Shown here in pieces: positions 10,731-20,761 of a stretch of DNA of 64,000 nt. A program made the translations under genes and the position numbers. This DNA is from Haematobia irritans. Its lineage: Eukaryota > Arthropoda > Insecta > Diptera > Muscidae. Numbering within the stretch: the first letter of the stretch is position 1; the number at the start of each line of letters is the position of its first letter. The stretch is from NCBI RefSeq assembly GCF_050003625.1, contig NC_134398.1:89975832-90039831 (forward strand), written 5' to 3'. A model generated the notes under the pieces. That model searched no databases and was not told the DNA's origin. It saw only the letters and a list, made by a program, of their open reading frames with translations.

Positions 10731-12264
10731 ACAGGTTGTTCCCCGGTCTAACAAAGAAAAACACACTTTTTGTCAAAATAGTTTTTTTTTATTATTCAAC
10801 ATAGTTCCCTTCCAGAGCGATAAAACGATTATAACGACCTTCCAATTTTTTGATACCAGTTTGGTAGTACTCCTTCGGTTTTGCCTCAAAATAGGCCTCA
10901 GTTTCGGCGATCACCTCTTCATTTCAGCAAAATTTTTTCCCTGCGAGCATCCTTTTGAGGTCTGCGAACAAGAAAAAGTCGCTGGGGCCAGATCTGGAGA
11001 TCTGGGGCGTTTTTGCCGCGATTTCGACCTTCAAACGCTCCAATAACGCCATATAATAGTCACTGTTGATGGGTTTTCCCTTCTCAAGATAATCGATAAA
11101 AATTATTCCATGCGCATCCCAAAAAACAGAGGCCATTACTTTGCCAGCGGACTTTTGAGACTTTCCACGCTTCGGAGACGGTTCACCGGTCGTTGTCCAC
11201 TCAGCCGACTGTCGATTGGACTCAGGAGTGTAGTGATGGAGCCATGTTTCATCCATTGTGACATATCGACGGAAAAACTCGGGTGTATTACGAGTTAACA
11301 GCTGCAAACACCGCTCAGAATCATCAACACGTTTTTTTTTTTTTGTCAAATGTGAGCTCGCGCGGCACCCATTTTGCACAGAGCTTCCGCATATCCAAAT
11401 ATTGATGAATGATACGACCAACACGTTCCTTTGATATCTTTAGATTAAATTAGGTTAGGTGGCAGCCCGATGTATCAGGCTCACTTAGACTATTCAGTCC
11501 ATTGTGATACCACATTGGTGAACTTCTCTCTTATCACTGAGTGCTGCCCGATTCCATGTTAAGCTCAATGACAAGGGACCTCCTTTTTATAGCCGAGTCC
11601 GAACGGCGTTCCACATTGCAGTGAAACCACTTAGAGAAGCTTTGAAACCCTCAGCAATATTACCAGCATTACTGAGGTGGGATAATCCACCGCTGAAAAA
11701 CTTTTTGGTGTTCGGTCGAAGCAGGAATCGAACCCACGACCTTGTGTAAGCAAGGCGGGCATGCTAACCATTGCACCACGGTGGCTCCCGTAGTGCAATG
11801 ATATCTTTAAAGCCTCTGCTATCTCGATCAACTTCATTTTACGGTCATTCAAAATCATTTTGTGAATTTTTTTGATGTTTTCGTCGGTAACCACTTCTTT
11901 CGGGCGTCCACTGCGTTCACCGTCGTCCGTGCTCGTTTCATCACGCTTGAATTTTGCATACCAATCAATTATTGTTGATTTCCCTGGGGCAGAGTCCGGA
12001 AACTCATTATCAAGCCAAGTTTTTGCTTCCACCGTATTTTTCCCCTTCAGAAAACAGTATTTTATCAAAACACGAAATTCCTTTTTTTCCATTTTGTTCA
12101 CAATAACAAAAGTTGCTTCACAAAAGACGCTCTATCTCACAAACTAATTGACTTACTGACGTCAAATTTTGACACGAATCATTTGAAGGTTGGTACTATA
12201 TAAAAATAATATGCATTTAATACTAGCGACGTGTGTCAGACCGAGGACCTATCCTATAACCTGT
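10731..12264 (-). mobile_element. Himar1-like mariner copy 2, split by a SINE
   Basis: Both ends are recognisable (ACAGGTTGTTCCCCGGTC at 10731, with a small deletion; ...TATAACCTGT at 12264), with TA on each side. Minus-strand transposase starts near 12091 (MEKKEFRVLIKYC) with the paired helix-turn-helix region GKSTIIDWYAKF and the GRPKEV linker. After the SINE it resumes with VTMDETWLHHY (first catalytic Asp). An internal deletion then removes the HQDNAPCH block and most of the third-Asp region, so the copy cannot encode a working enzyme. Without the SINE the element is about 1.17 kb against roughly 1.29 kb for the full family. Confidence 0.92.
11443..11799 (-). mobile_element. tRNA-derived SINE, main family, inside mariner
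   Basis: Minus-strand head with box A (GTGCAATGGTTAGC), box B (GGGTTCGATTCCTG), body, and 3' end matching LINE-A with an AACCTAA tail. Flanked by the direct repeat GATATCTTTA (11433-11442 and 11800-11809). It interrupts the mariner transposase just after residues of the helix-turn-helix linker. The pol III promoter is inside the head. About 10 bp of extra sequence precedes the head. Confidence 0.88.
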
Positions 12265-13300
12265 TATATACATTATAAAATCTTCAAATTATCTTGAAGT
12301 AGAATTGCCATTTTCGAGTTTCGAAATTTTGAAAGTTGTGCTGAATTGTGCTAGGTTTGTGCCGATTTGTGCTGCAATTTTTTTTTTCAATTTTATCGAA
12401 TAGCCGAAATATTTGGAAAAAAAAAAACTTTTTTGAACATAATTTTTGCCAGAATCACTATTTTCATCACATTTTGACAGTTGTGCTGAATTGTGCTAGC
12501 CGAGTACATTAATGTGCCGTTTAAATAAAAATTCTATCTATCTCTTATTGTTTTCGAGAAATTCAGAAATTTCGAAATTCCCGGAATCGCCATTTTCGAA
12601 TTTCGAAAATGTTAATATTGTCGTTTCGGAGAAAAATCCAAATTAATTTTTTAAAAAAGTTCCAAAATGCCAAAATTTAAATTTTTGAATTTCAAAAAAA
12701 CTGAATTTGTGCTAGGTTAGTACTCATTTGTGCCGTTTGAATAAACTTTCTATCTCAAACCGTTTTGGAGATATTCGCAAAACTTTTTTTTTAAATGCCA
12801 ATTTATAATTGAAATTTTTTGAATTTCAAAAAACACAAAAGTGTCACTCGGCCACACACAATAATGCATTTTTGTGTGGGTGAGTTGCTCATATTTGCAT
12901 GATTGTACATGGGATTTGTTCACTCAATTGCATATAAATGTGTCATTTTTCGGTCGTTTTTCTTCTAGTTGGTTCTATTACCTACGTTAGAGTATCATCT
13001 ATACGACGATAAAGAGAAACAATATTTTTTTCAATGGTTTGTACTTTTCCGTCATCTCAATACCTTTCATTTAAGTACCGACAACCTATATAATCGGACA
13101 TTTCTAACTCGAGGTATAATTTGTTTAGTGAAAAAAAAAACGAAAAACTAAAAATAACGGGATATCTCGAAAACAGCCGAATTCAGCAGATTAAAATACA
13201 TAAGAAAAGTTACATCTTATGAAATGTAAATTTTCAGTGTAAACTAGTGTAATAGAAGAGGTTAGGGGAAAGAAATGTAGAATAAAACTGCCTGGAGTTT
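12265..13300. repeat. Diverged repeat cluster with TGTGCTAG units
   Basis: The block AATTGTGCTAGGTTTGTGC / AATTGTGCTAGCCGAGT / TTTGTGCTAGGTTAGTAC recurs near 12345, 12490 and 12707, each followed by a TGTGC(C/T) word and the phrase CTATCTC..TGTTTTCGAGA or similar. This indicates old irregular tandem copies of a unit of about 150-250 bp. The 3' part (13178-13255) matches the repeat at 9620-9755. No coding frame. Confidence 0.5.
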
Positions 13301-13309
13301 TGTTGATCC

Positions 13310-13996
13310 GTCACTTGCAACAAAAAACTTCCAGAATGTGATTAACTGAATATAGTGAAGTCGCTAGAGTCACTTTTCCCCATCTTGCCAGTTGATGGAG
13401 ATGTACCGAAAGTTGTAAATTGTCTTCAGTTAAAGTTGAACCGCAATTGTAAGTGTTGCCGGTTGGCGATGAGCCGCACTATTTCAGTTCGCCAATTATA
13501 GATGAACTGCACCTTAGCTCTACGAGTTAAAGTTGAAAAAATGGGATTTTGCCAAGATAACCCAATATTTCAGAAAATCTGACTTTTAGGAAAGTACCCT
13601 TATCGAATGAATTAATTTGCAGCCAGCAATGATGAAGTGCAATGCCAGCGCACAGAAACATGGTGTGGATTACCTTTTCTTTTGATGCTTCAATATGTAT
13701 AACCATATGCAAAGTGAAACAAAATCTTAGCAAACGCTTCTTCTGATTTCCTTTTTGAGGCTGCGATCGATAATTGTAAAGTTGGCGAATAGTTTCCTTA
13801 AAAGTTTATAACACGTGGAAAATAAATCTCTTTTAAAACATTTCTTAATGGTTCAACTCTCGAGCACAAAAAGAGGTCGAGAACATTCTTTTCACTTTCT
13901 TTGTCAATTCTCTTTTTTCTCTTTCGCAGGTGTGTGTCTGTCAATATGTAACTCTCATGTTACCTTACTCCATCACAATTGTTTCGAACAAAATGT
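13310..13996. repeat. Duplicated block, left copy
   Basis: About 690 bp with high similarity to 42308-43028 in the same orientation (for example CCAGTTGATGGAGATGTACC and GGTTCAACTCTCGAGCAC in both). No convincing protein. The right copy abuts a SINE. Could be an unclassified element or a segmental duplication. Identity by eye is about 90 percent. Confidence 0.65.
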
Positions 13997-14059
13997 AAGT
14001 GTATTGAAGTTTCAGCTCCGATAAACAAATATTAGTTTTAATCAAATGCGACTATATTT

Positions 14060-14460
14060 TCTTTTAATTTTTTTTGCTCTGGTGTAGAAATGTGACCAAA
14101 TTTGGTTGCAATCGGTTCAAATTTAGATATGTGTACAATATATATCTTTCGCCCGATAGCCACTTATATGGCCCGAGAATCCTGGGTTTTATATGATTAC
14201 ATTTTGACGGTGCCGTAAAGTGTGCCAAATTTGGTTGAAATCTGTTCAGGTTTAGATACAGCTCCCATTTATCTCTTTCGCCCGATTTACACACATATGA
14301 CCACAGTGGCGAAAGTTGTACTGCGATTTTTATGAAGTTTTGTACAGGAAGTAGTACTTGTATTCCTATTATGCATGCCAAATTTGGTTGACATCGGTTC
14401 AGATTTATATATAGCTCTCAAATACCCTATCTCAAGCAGTTGTCCGTCCACCAGACTGTT
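14060..14460. repeat. Irregular tandem repeat (GCCAAATTTGGTTG units)
   Basis: CCAAATTTGGTTG(C/A)AATC(G/T)GTTCA occurs at about 14096, 14226 and 14382, each with a downstream AGATATAGCTCCCAT-like or CTTTCGCCCGAT word. Unit length is therefore about 130-155 bp. A repeat type common in calyptrate fly DNA as far as I recall. Noncoding. Confidence 0.55.
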
Positions 14461-14998
14461 AAGCTATATTTGATATGAAATTGAATTAAAAATCAAGCTT
14501 GAATAATTACTTTTTATTTGATACAAAAAAGATCGAATAAAATTTCTAGATTTAAGTTTATTTAAATTAGTTTCCGTTAATTTAAAATTGTAACGATTAG
14601 ATTACGTCATCACTTGTCAAAATCATCTCTTTATTTTCTAGTACTTTCCTAAACATCTTTTGTGTTCTTAGTTTCTCAATCATTCATTGTAAAGTAACCC
14701 CTTTTGTTTTGTTATCTTCATTGCTTATTGTTGTAGTAATCAGGGCTGTGGAGTCGGAGCCGGAGTCGGAGTCTTGGAGTCGGAGTCTGAAGATTTTGCT
14801 GGAGTCGGAGTCGGAGCCGGAGTCGTATAAATTTTGCTCGACTCAGGCGAAACAAAATTTGAAAAACACTTCATATCTTTGTAACAAAAGAAATATTTCG
14901 ACAAATTAGATTCAATTGGGGTTTTTAATCGAACAACGAAGTACTGGATTTCAGGCCATTCAAAGTGTATTTATATGGGTGAAATTTCACGGTGATAT

Positions 14999-17438
14999 AC
15001 ACCCAGAAAAAAGTGCCTTCGAAACTAAAGGAAAAAATTTTCATCAATATAGTTTATCCATTTTATTTCCATTAAGGTAAATTTTTGTGAAAAATAATAA
15101 AATTTACTCGTTTCAGTAAAAAAATCCTAAACTGTAAGCAGTTAGGAATAGTTCATTAACTAGAATAAGGCATGGAATTTTACTCATACTATTTTCTTCG
15201 CTGGGTATAAGAATTTACTACTGAAAAAGAAAATTTTATTCACCTATAACAGAGCATTCGTAAAAATAAACAAAAACCGAACTAAAACCAAGTTTCTTCA
15301 AAATTAGTAAAATTTCTTATAAAATGATAATTGCGACTTCCTTTATAATAGAAAGTTTTTCATACATACGAACAACACTTGGCATAGAAAAATATTTTAG
15401 TTCATTCGTACTAAGAAGTATGCAATCCTTTCAAAACTTAAGGAAACACACTTGTTAGAATATAGGAAATTTTCCTAAATTTCTATTGTCTACCTGTAAT
15501 CGATACCTGTCATCGTAATCGATGTGTTTGCGCGTGGGTGTAATCGATATATTTGCGCGTCGGTTGTTTTTTTAGTTGGAATCGCGTTGTTTTGGTATTC
15601 GGAGAGATTGTTAAAAAATAATATGGTAAAATAATGTAATAAATAACAAATAAAATATATAAAATATTTGTTATTTTAAATTAGTGAGAAAAATTTTCGT
15701 TTTTTTTTTTTTAAATAAATCTATCAATGTTCGTGATAGTGTATAAAGAAAGAAAACACCAGCAGAATAACAACCCTTTCATTTGTCTTCATTTTGGAAT
15801 CTTCAATTATCAGGTAATATTCAGTGACGCTAACCTTTTGCAACAAAAATGTTTTATGATTTTTTATATTTGTAGGTATTGAAATTGTAAAAGGAGGACA
15901 AAATCATTAGGCAGCAACTTATTAAAAGTGAAAAGTACAAGAAAAAGAAAAAGTGAGTTTTACAGTTGATAATATCACACGGAAATACTCTTTACACCCA
16001 GAAAAAAGTGACCCCTTCTTTAAGTTAAAATGAACTCATTGTGAAGAAAGTTGAACTTCGTATAGCGCCAAGGACATTTTTATTTGTTTGAACGATGTGA
16101 TTTTCGTAGAAATTAGGAATAATGCATTCCATATATTAGTTAACATTTTCCTATATTTATATACCACTATACTACAGAATGAAAAAATTTAACTAATTTG
16201 AATTCATATATGGAATGATTTTATTGAAATTTTTTCATTCATTTCGACAAATCTTACACATTTGTGGTAAAACTTTTACTTCATAATTAGAACTGCTTAC
16301 CTTCGTTTTTAAATACAATTTTATTTATTTCTATAAGCAATTTTATCTTCAATAAAAGACATGTTTTATTAATATATTGAATATATTTATTAAGAATCAA
16401 CAGCATCGAATCTCTTTGAAATATTAGTTTATTATTCCACTATTTCCAATTTCCGTGTGATATTATCAACTGTAAAACGCACTTTTTCTTTTTCTTGTAC
16501 TTTTCACTTTTAATAAGTTGCTGCCTAATGATTTTGTCCTCCTTTTACAATTTCAATACCTACAAATATAAAAAATCATAAAACATTTTTGTTGCAAAAG
16601 GTTAGCGTCACTGAATATTACCTGATAATTGAAGATTCCAAAATGAAGACAAATGAAAGGGTTGTTATTCTGCTGGTGTTTTCTTTCTTTATACACTATC
16701 ACGAACATTGATAGATTTATTAAAAAAAAAAAAAAAACGAAAATTTTTCTCACTAATTTAAAATAACAAATATTTTATATATTTTATTTGTTATTTATTA
16801 TATTATTTTACCATATTATTTTTTAACAATCTCTCCGTATACCAAAACAACGCGATTCCAACTAAAAAAACAACCGACGCGCAAATATATCGATTACACC
16901 CACGCGCAAACACATCGATTACGATGACAGGTATCGATTACAGGTAGACAATAGAAATTTAGGAAAATTTCCTATATTCTAACAAGTGTGTTTCCTTAAG
17001 TTTTGAAAGGATTGCATACTTCTTAGTACGAATGAACTAAAATATTTTTCTATGCCAAGTGTTGTTCGTATGTATGAAAAACTTTCTATTATAAAGGAAG
17101 TCGCAATTATCATTTTATAAGAAATTTTACTAATTTTGAAGAAACTTGGTTTTAGTTCGGTTTTTGTTTATTTTTACGAATGCTTTGTTATAGGTGAATA
17201 AAATTTTCTTTTTCAGTAGTAAATTCTTATACCCAGCGAAGAAAATAGTATGAGTAAAATTCCATGCCTTATTCTAGTTAATGAACTATTCCTAACTGCT
17301 TACAGTTTAGGATTTTTTTACTGAAACGAGTAAATTTTATTATTTTTCACAAAAATTTACCTTAATGGAAATAAAATGGATAAACTATATTGATGAAAAT
17401 TTTTTCCTTTAGTTTCGAAGGCACTTTTTTCTGGGTGT
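14999..17438. mobile_element. Foldback element with about 988-bp inverted arms
   Basis: Arm 14999-15986 and arm 16449-17438 are inverse complements with very few differences seen. The outer tips are ACACCCAGAAAAAAGTGCC and its inverse. The loop (15987-16448) begins with another copy of the tip (ACACCCAGAAAAAAGTGACC at about 15995). No protein. The strand would fold into a hairpin almost 1 kb long. No target duplication: comparison with the second hAT copy shows that flanking hAT sequence has been lost. Confidence 0.85.
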
Positions 17439-18120
17439 GGAGATAATTATTTGAAAAATCTCCATGTATACCCGATATCCTTGGAAGCTGTAATTTTAAA
17501 TTAAACCTCTGCCATCTGAGGCGGACTTTTGGGAGAAAGTTTGTTTCATCAATGTCACTCGAAATTCTTTACTTTAAATTAATGGCCTTTAATGCCCATA
17601 TCTGATAGACCATTTATAAATCGATGTTTCACCCTTTTACTTCTATAGAAACAATATTCGTAACTGTCCAGCTATTCCTGTCATCTGTTGTATGGTAGTA
17701 GTTATTTAAAATTCCGCCCGTCCTAATTTATGACAGTTTATGTTTGTTTTATATATCCGACACATTACATTTTTTAACATCTAAACTTTCTATATGATTA
17801 GCCCGACATTTTGATTTTTGTGTATTTTTCTTTTTTATATAGATTTATTTTTTATAAAATTCCTATATAGACCAATACCAGGTTTTTACTTCTTAAATAT
17901 CTGGAAGCCTAATTATTTTTTTAAATTTTGTGTTTTTATAAATCCATATTCTGTAGATTGTTATCTACCGATAGTTGTGGTCTCTATATAGTCTTGTGGC
18001 CTGAAATTAAAATGTAGAGTTCTTTACATTCCTAAAATGCTGAGATTTGTAGTCGAGTCGTATCAAAAATTAAAATTAGAGTTCTTTTGGACATATAAAC
18101 ACATATGGCAAAATATAATA

Positions 18121-19076
18121 ACAGGTTGGCTGATAAGTCCCCGGTCTAACAAAGAAAAACAATTTTTTTGTCAAAATTCGTTTTTATTATTCAACATAAT
18201 TCCCTTCAAGAGCGATACAACGATTATAACGACCTTCCAATTTGTTAATACCATTTTGGTAGTACTCCTTTGGTTTTGCCTCAAAATAGGCCTCAGTTTC
18301 GGCAATCATCTCTTCATTGCAGCCAAATTTATTCCCTGCGAGCATCCTTTTGAGGTCTGAGAACAAGAAAAAGTCGCTGGGGGCCAGATCTGGAGAATAC
18401 GGTGGGTGGGGAAGCAATTCGAAGCCCAATTCATGAATTTTTGCCATCGTTCTAAATGACTTGCGGAACGGTGCGTTGCCGCGATTTCGACCTTCAAACG
18501 CTCCAATAACGCCATATAATAGTCACTGTTGGTGGTTTTTCCCTTCTCAAGATAATCGATAAAACTTATTCCTTGCGCATCCCAAAAAACAGAGGCCATT
18601 ACTTTGCCAGCGGACTTTTGAGTCTTTCCACGCTTCGGAGACGGTTCACCGGTCGCTGTCCACTCAGCCGACTGTCGATTGGACTCAGGAGTGTAGTGAT
18701 GGAGCCATGTTTCATCCATTGTGACATATCGACGGAAAAACTCGGGTGTATTACGAGTTAACAGCTGCAAACACCGCTCAGAATCATCAACACGTTGTTG
18801 TTTTTGGTCAAATGTGAGCTCGCGCGGCACCCATTTTGCACAGAGCTTCCGCATATCCAAATATTTTATCAAAACACGAAATACATTTTTTCCATTTTTT
18901 TCTCACAATAACAAAAGTTGCTTCACAAAAGACGCTCTATCTCACAAACTAATTGACTTACAGACGTCAAATTTTGACACGAATCATTTGAAGGTTGGTA
19001 CTATATAAAAATAATATGCATTTAATACTAGCCACGCCATCTATGTGTCAGACCGGGGACTTATCAGCCAACCTGT
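18121..19076 (-). mobile_element. Himar1-like mariner copy 3, internally deleted
   Basis: Both terminal repeats are good (ACAGGTTGGCTGATAAGTCC at 18121; inverse ending at 19076), flanked by TA. Only 956 bp. The frame at 18306-18872 gives KQQRVDDSERCLQLLTRN, VTMDETWLHHY and the C-terminal palm. The frame at 18187-18447 gives YSPDLAPSDFFLF to the natural C-terminus. The N-terminal DNA-binding half and the HQDNAPCH block are deleted. Trans-mobilisable in principle because the ends are intact. Confidence 0.92.
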
Positions 19077-19369
19077 TACTTATATCGGTCTATTTTTGGA
19101 ACACTACACCTTAAAGTTACAATTGGAATACTGTTAAAATGAGATTTAGGTACACCACCTGGAGTCGACTCCGGAGTCGGAGTCGAGCAAAATTGACTCA
19201 ACTTCACAGCCCTGGTAGTAATATGAGCATAATCATCTGCGGATAAATTACGAGATACTTGATGGCTGAGCATAATCTGATATGCATGTGCGACATCTGC
19301 CAGATACTAGTAGAATATTCTAGATGACTATGAAGATAACCAGTTGAATATGTGCGATATCTGGTAGAT

Positions 19370-20454
19370 CAATGTTTCTTAAACTAGGGGTCGCGACCCC
19401 CAATGGGGCCGTGAAAAAATTACGAGGGGTCGCAAGAAACAGGATGTTATTACTTTTAGTAATTGCATGATTCATCGCGAAGCATTGGTGGCCAAGATGC
19501 AGTTAGGATCATCAACTTTATTATTTGTCAAATATATTCGAGAAACTGAACGAACTAAATTTGTCTCTTCAGGGGACGTACAAATATTTTTAATTTGGGC
19601 AATAAAATCCAAGCATTTGTGGAAAAAATAAATGTATGGAAAAGTTTAATCACAAATTACAGATTTGAAAAGTTTTCATACACGAATGATTTTGCTACTG
19701 AAAATGATTTGGATTGTAATTTTATCATTTGGAATCTTTGGAAGAACAATTCAAGAAATATTTTCTGCCAGATTTTGATTGGGTGCAAAAACCACTCAAT
19801 GAATCAATTCAATTCAATTCAATCAATGTGTGATACATATTCCATTAAAAGCTCAAGAAGAACTCGCGGAACTTTCGAGCGATACAAATTTAAAGCTAGA
19901 ATTTGCTCAAACAAACTTAAATACTTTTTGGATCAAGGTTAAAGGCGAATTTCCAATACTCTCCAACTTTGCGATCAAGATGCTACTGCCATTTGCTACC
20001 CCATACTTGTGCGAATCAGCGTTTTCAACGCTTGTTGCAATTAAATCAAAAAATCGTTCTTGCCTTACTAATGTTGAAACAGCCCTGAGACCTGCGCTAT
20101 CTGAAATAATCCCGAGTTTGGATCTACTCTGTAAATTAATGTAAGCACACCCATCTCATTAATTATATACTTTTTTGTTTTTCTTCTGAATTTTGAACTA
20201 AATTTTAATTTTTACATGGACATTCATACGCATTTTTCGTTTGGTTTCTGAAGTTTGATATTAATTTTAATTTTTTGTAATATGAAATTTATAGTAAATA
20301 TATTGATCTGTATACATTCTTATTATTTTAAATACATTCTATATAAAATAATTAGAACCCGCATTTTCAAAATTAAAATATACTTTGTTGGGGGTAACTA
20401 AAAATTTCGTATTACGAAAATGGGTCACGTAACAAAAAAGTTTAAGAAGCCCTG
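19370..20454 (+). mobile_element. Buster-type hAT, internally deleted
   Basis: The ends CAATGTTTCTTAAACTA and the inverse of CAGGGCTTCTTAAACTT resemble the Charlie/Buster tip CAGNGTTTCTCAAACTTT. The flanks TGGTAGAT (19362-19369) and TGTTAGAT (20455-20462) are an 8-bp duplication with one change. 1085 bp. Inserted in the Gypsy-B 5' LTR; the uninterrupted site is seen in the 3' LTR near 38065. Confidence 0.85.
19595..20144 (+). pseudogene. Buster-type hAT transposase, C-terminal remnant
   Basis: Two overlapping frames. The frame 19830-20144 contains FWIKVKGEFPILSNFA and LLPFATPYLCESAFSTLVAI, the hAT C-terminal dimerisation region as found in the ZBED5/SCAND3/FAM200-like (Buster) branch. The frame 19595-19942 covers a short part upstream with a frameshift. 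The N-terminal BED finger and RNase H-like core are absent. Confidence 0.75.
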
Positions 20455-20725
20455 TGTTAGATAAATATGTGCGACATCTAGATTGTTCTAGATGGTTGTA
20501 GGCCAGACTACCGAGAATATTCGATATCGTTATACAGTACTATATAAAGAGCTGAAAGAAGGAGCTGTCAAGTCAGTTGTAAGCTAAAATTCAAACAGTA
20601 CACATCGTTGAGCAAATAAGTGAAACCTGTCAGTTAAACAAATAAATTTTAGGTTGTCGTTATTTCAAAAGAACAGTGTTTTCGTTATCGGGTTTTAAAC
20701 ACGCCTCAATATAAAAACGTAACAA

Positions 20726-20745
20726 TTGGTGTCGGAAATGAAATA
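20726..20745 (+). promoter_or_regulatory. Gypsy-B primer-binding site region
   Basis: Directly after the LTR end (20724) comes ATTGGTGTCGGAAATG. A primer-binding site for a tRNA 3' end must start TGG, and TGGTGTCGG fits in place. The tRNA species was not determined. Confidence 0.5.
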
Positions 20746-20761
20746 ACAACAAAAATCGACA

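Larger units (their letters stand above)
14741..19214. mobile_element. hAT-1 non-autonomous element (CAGGGCTGTGGAGTCGG ends)
   Basis: Ends CAGGGCTGTGGAGTCGG at the left and ...TTCACAGCCCTG at the right, with a perfect 8-bp target duplication GTAGTAAT (14733-14740, 19215-19222), as hAT transposases make. Both subterminal regions are arrays of GGAGTC words, likely transposase binding sites. No transposase frame. It carries a foldback (14999-17438) and a mariner (18121-19076). A second copy is at 44149-47873. Between the two, the foldback stands where copy 2 has about 370 bp of other sequence. Confidence 0.9.
14533..20724 (+). repeat. Gypsy-B 5' LTR, interrupted by two hAT elements
   Basis: Three pieces (14533-14740, 19215-19369, 20455-20724) join into a sequence matching the 3' LTR at 37715-38337, ending AAAACGTAACA. 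The first about 15 bases are diverged. Insertions: hAT-1 with GTAGTAAT duplication, and a Buster-type hAT with TGGTAGAT/TGTTAGAT. A TATAAAGAG box-like word at about 20540 and the downstream transcript-like region fit an LTR promoter. Confidence 0.85.
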
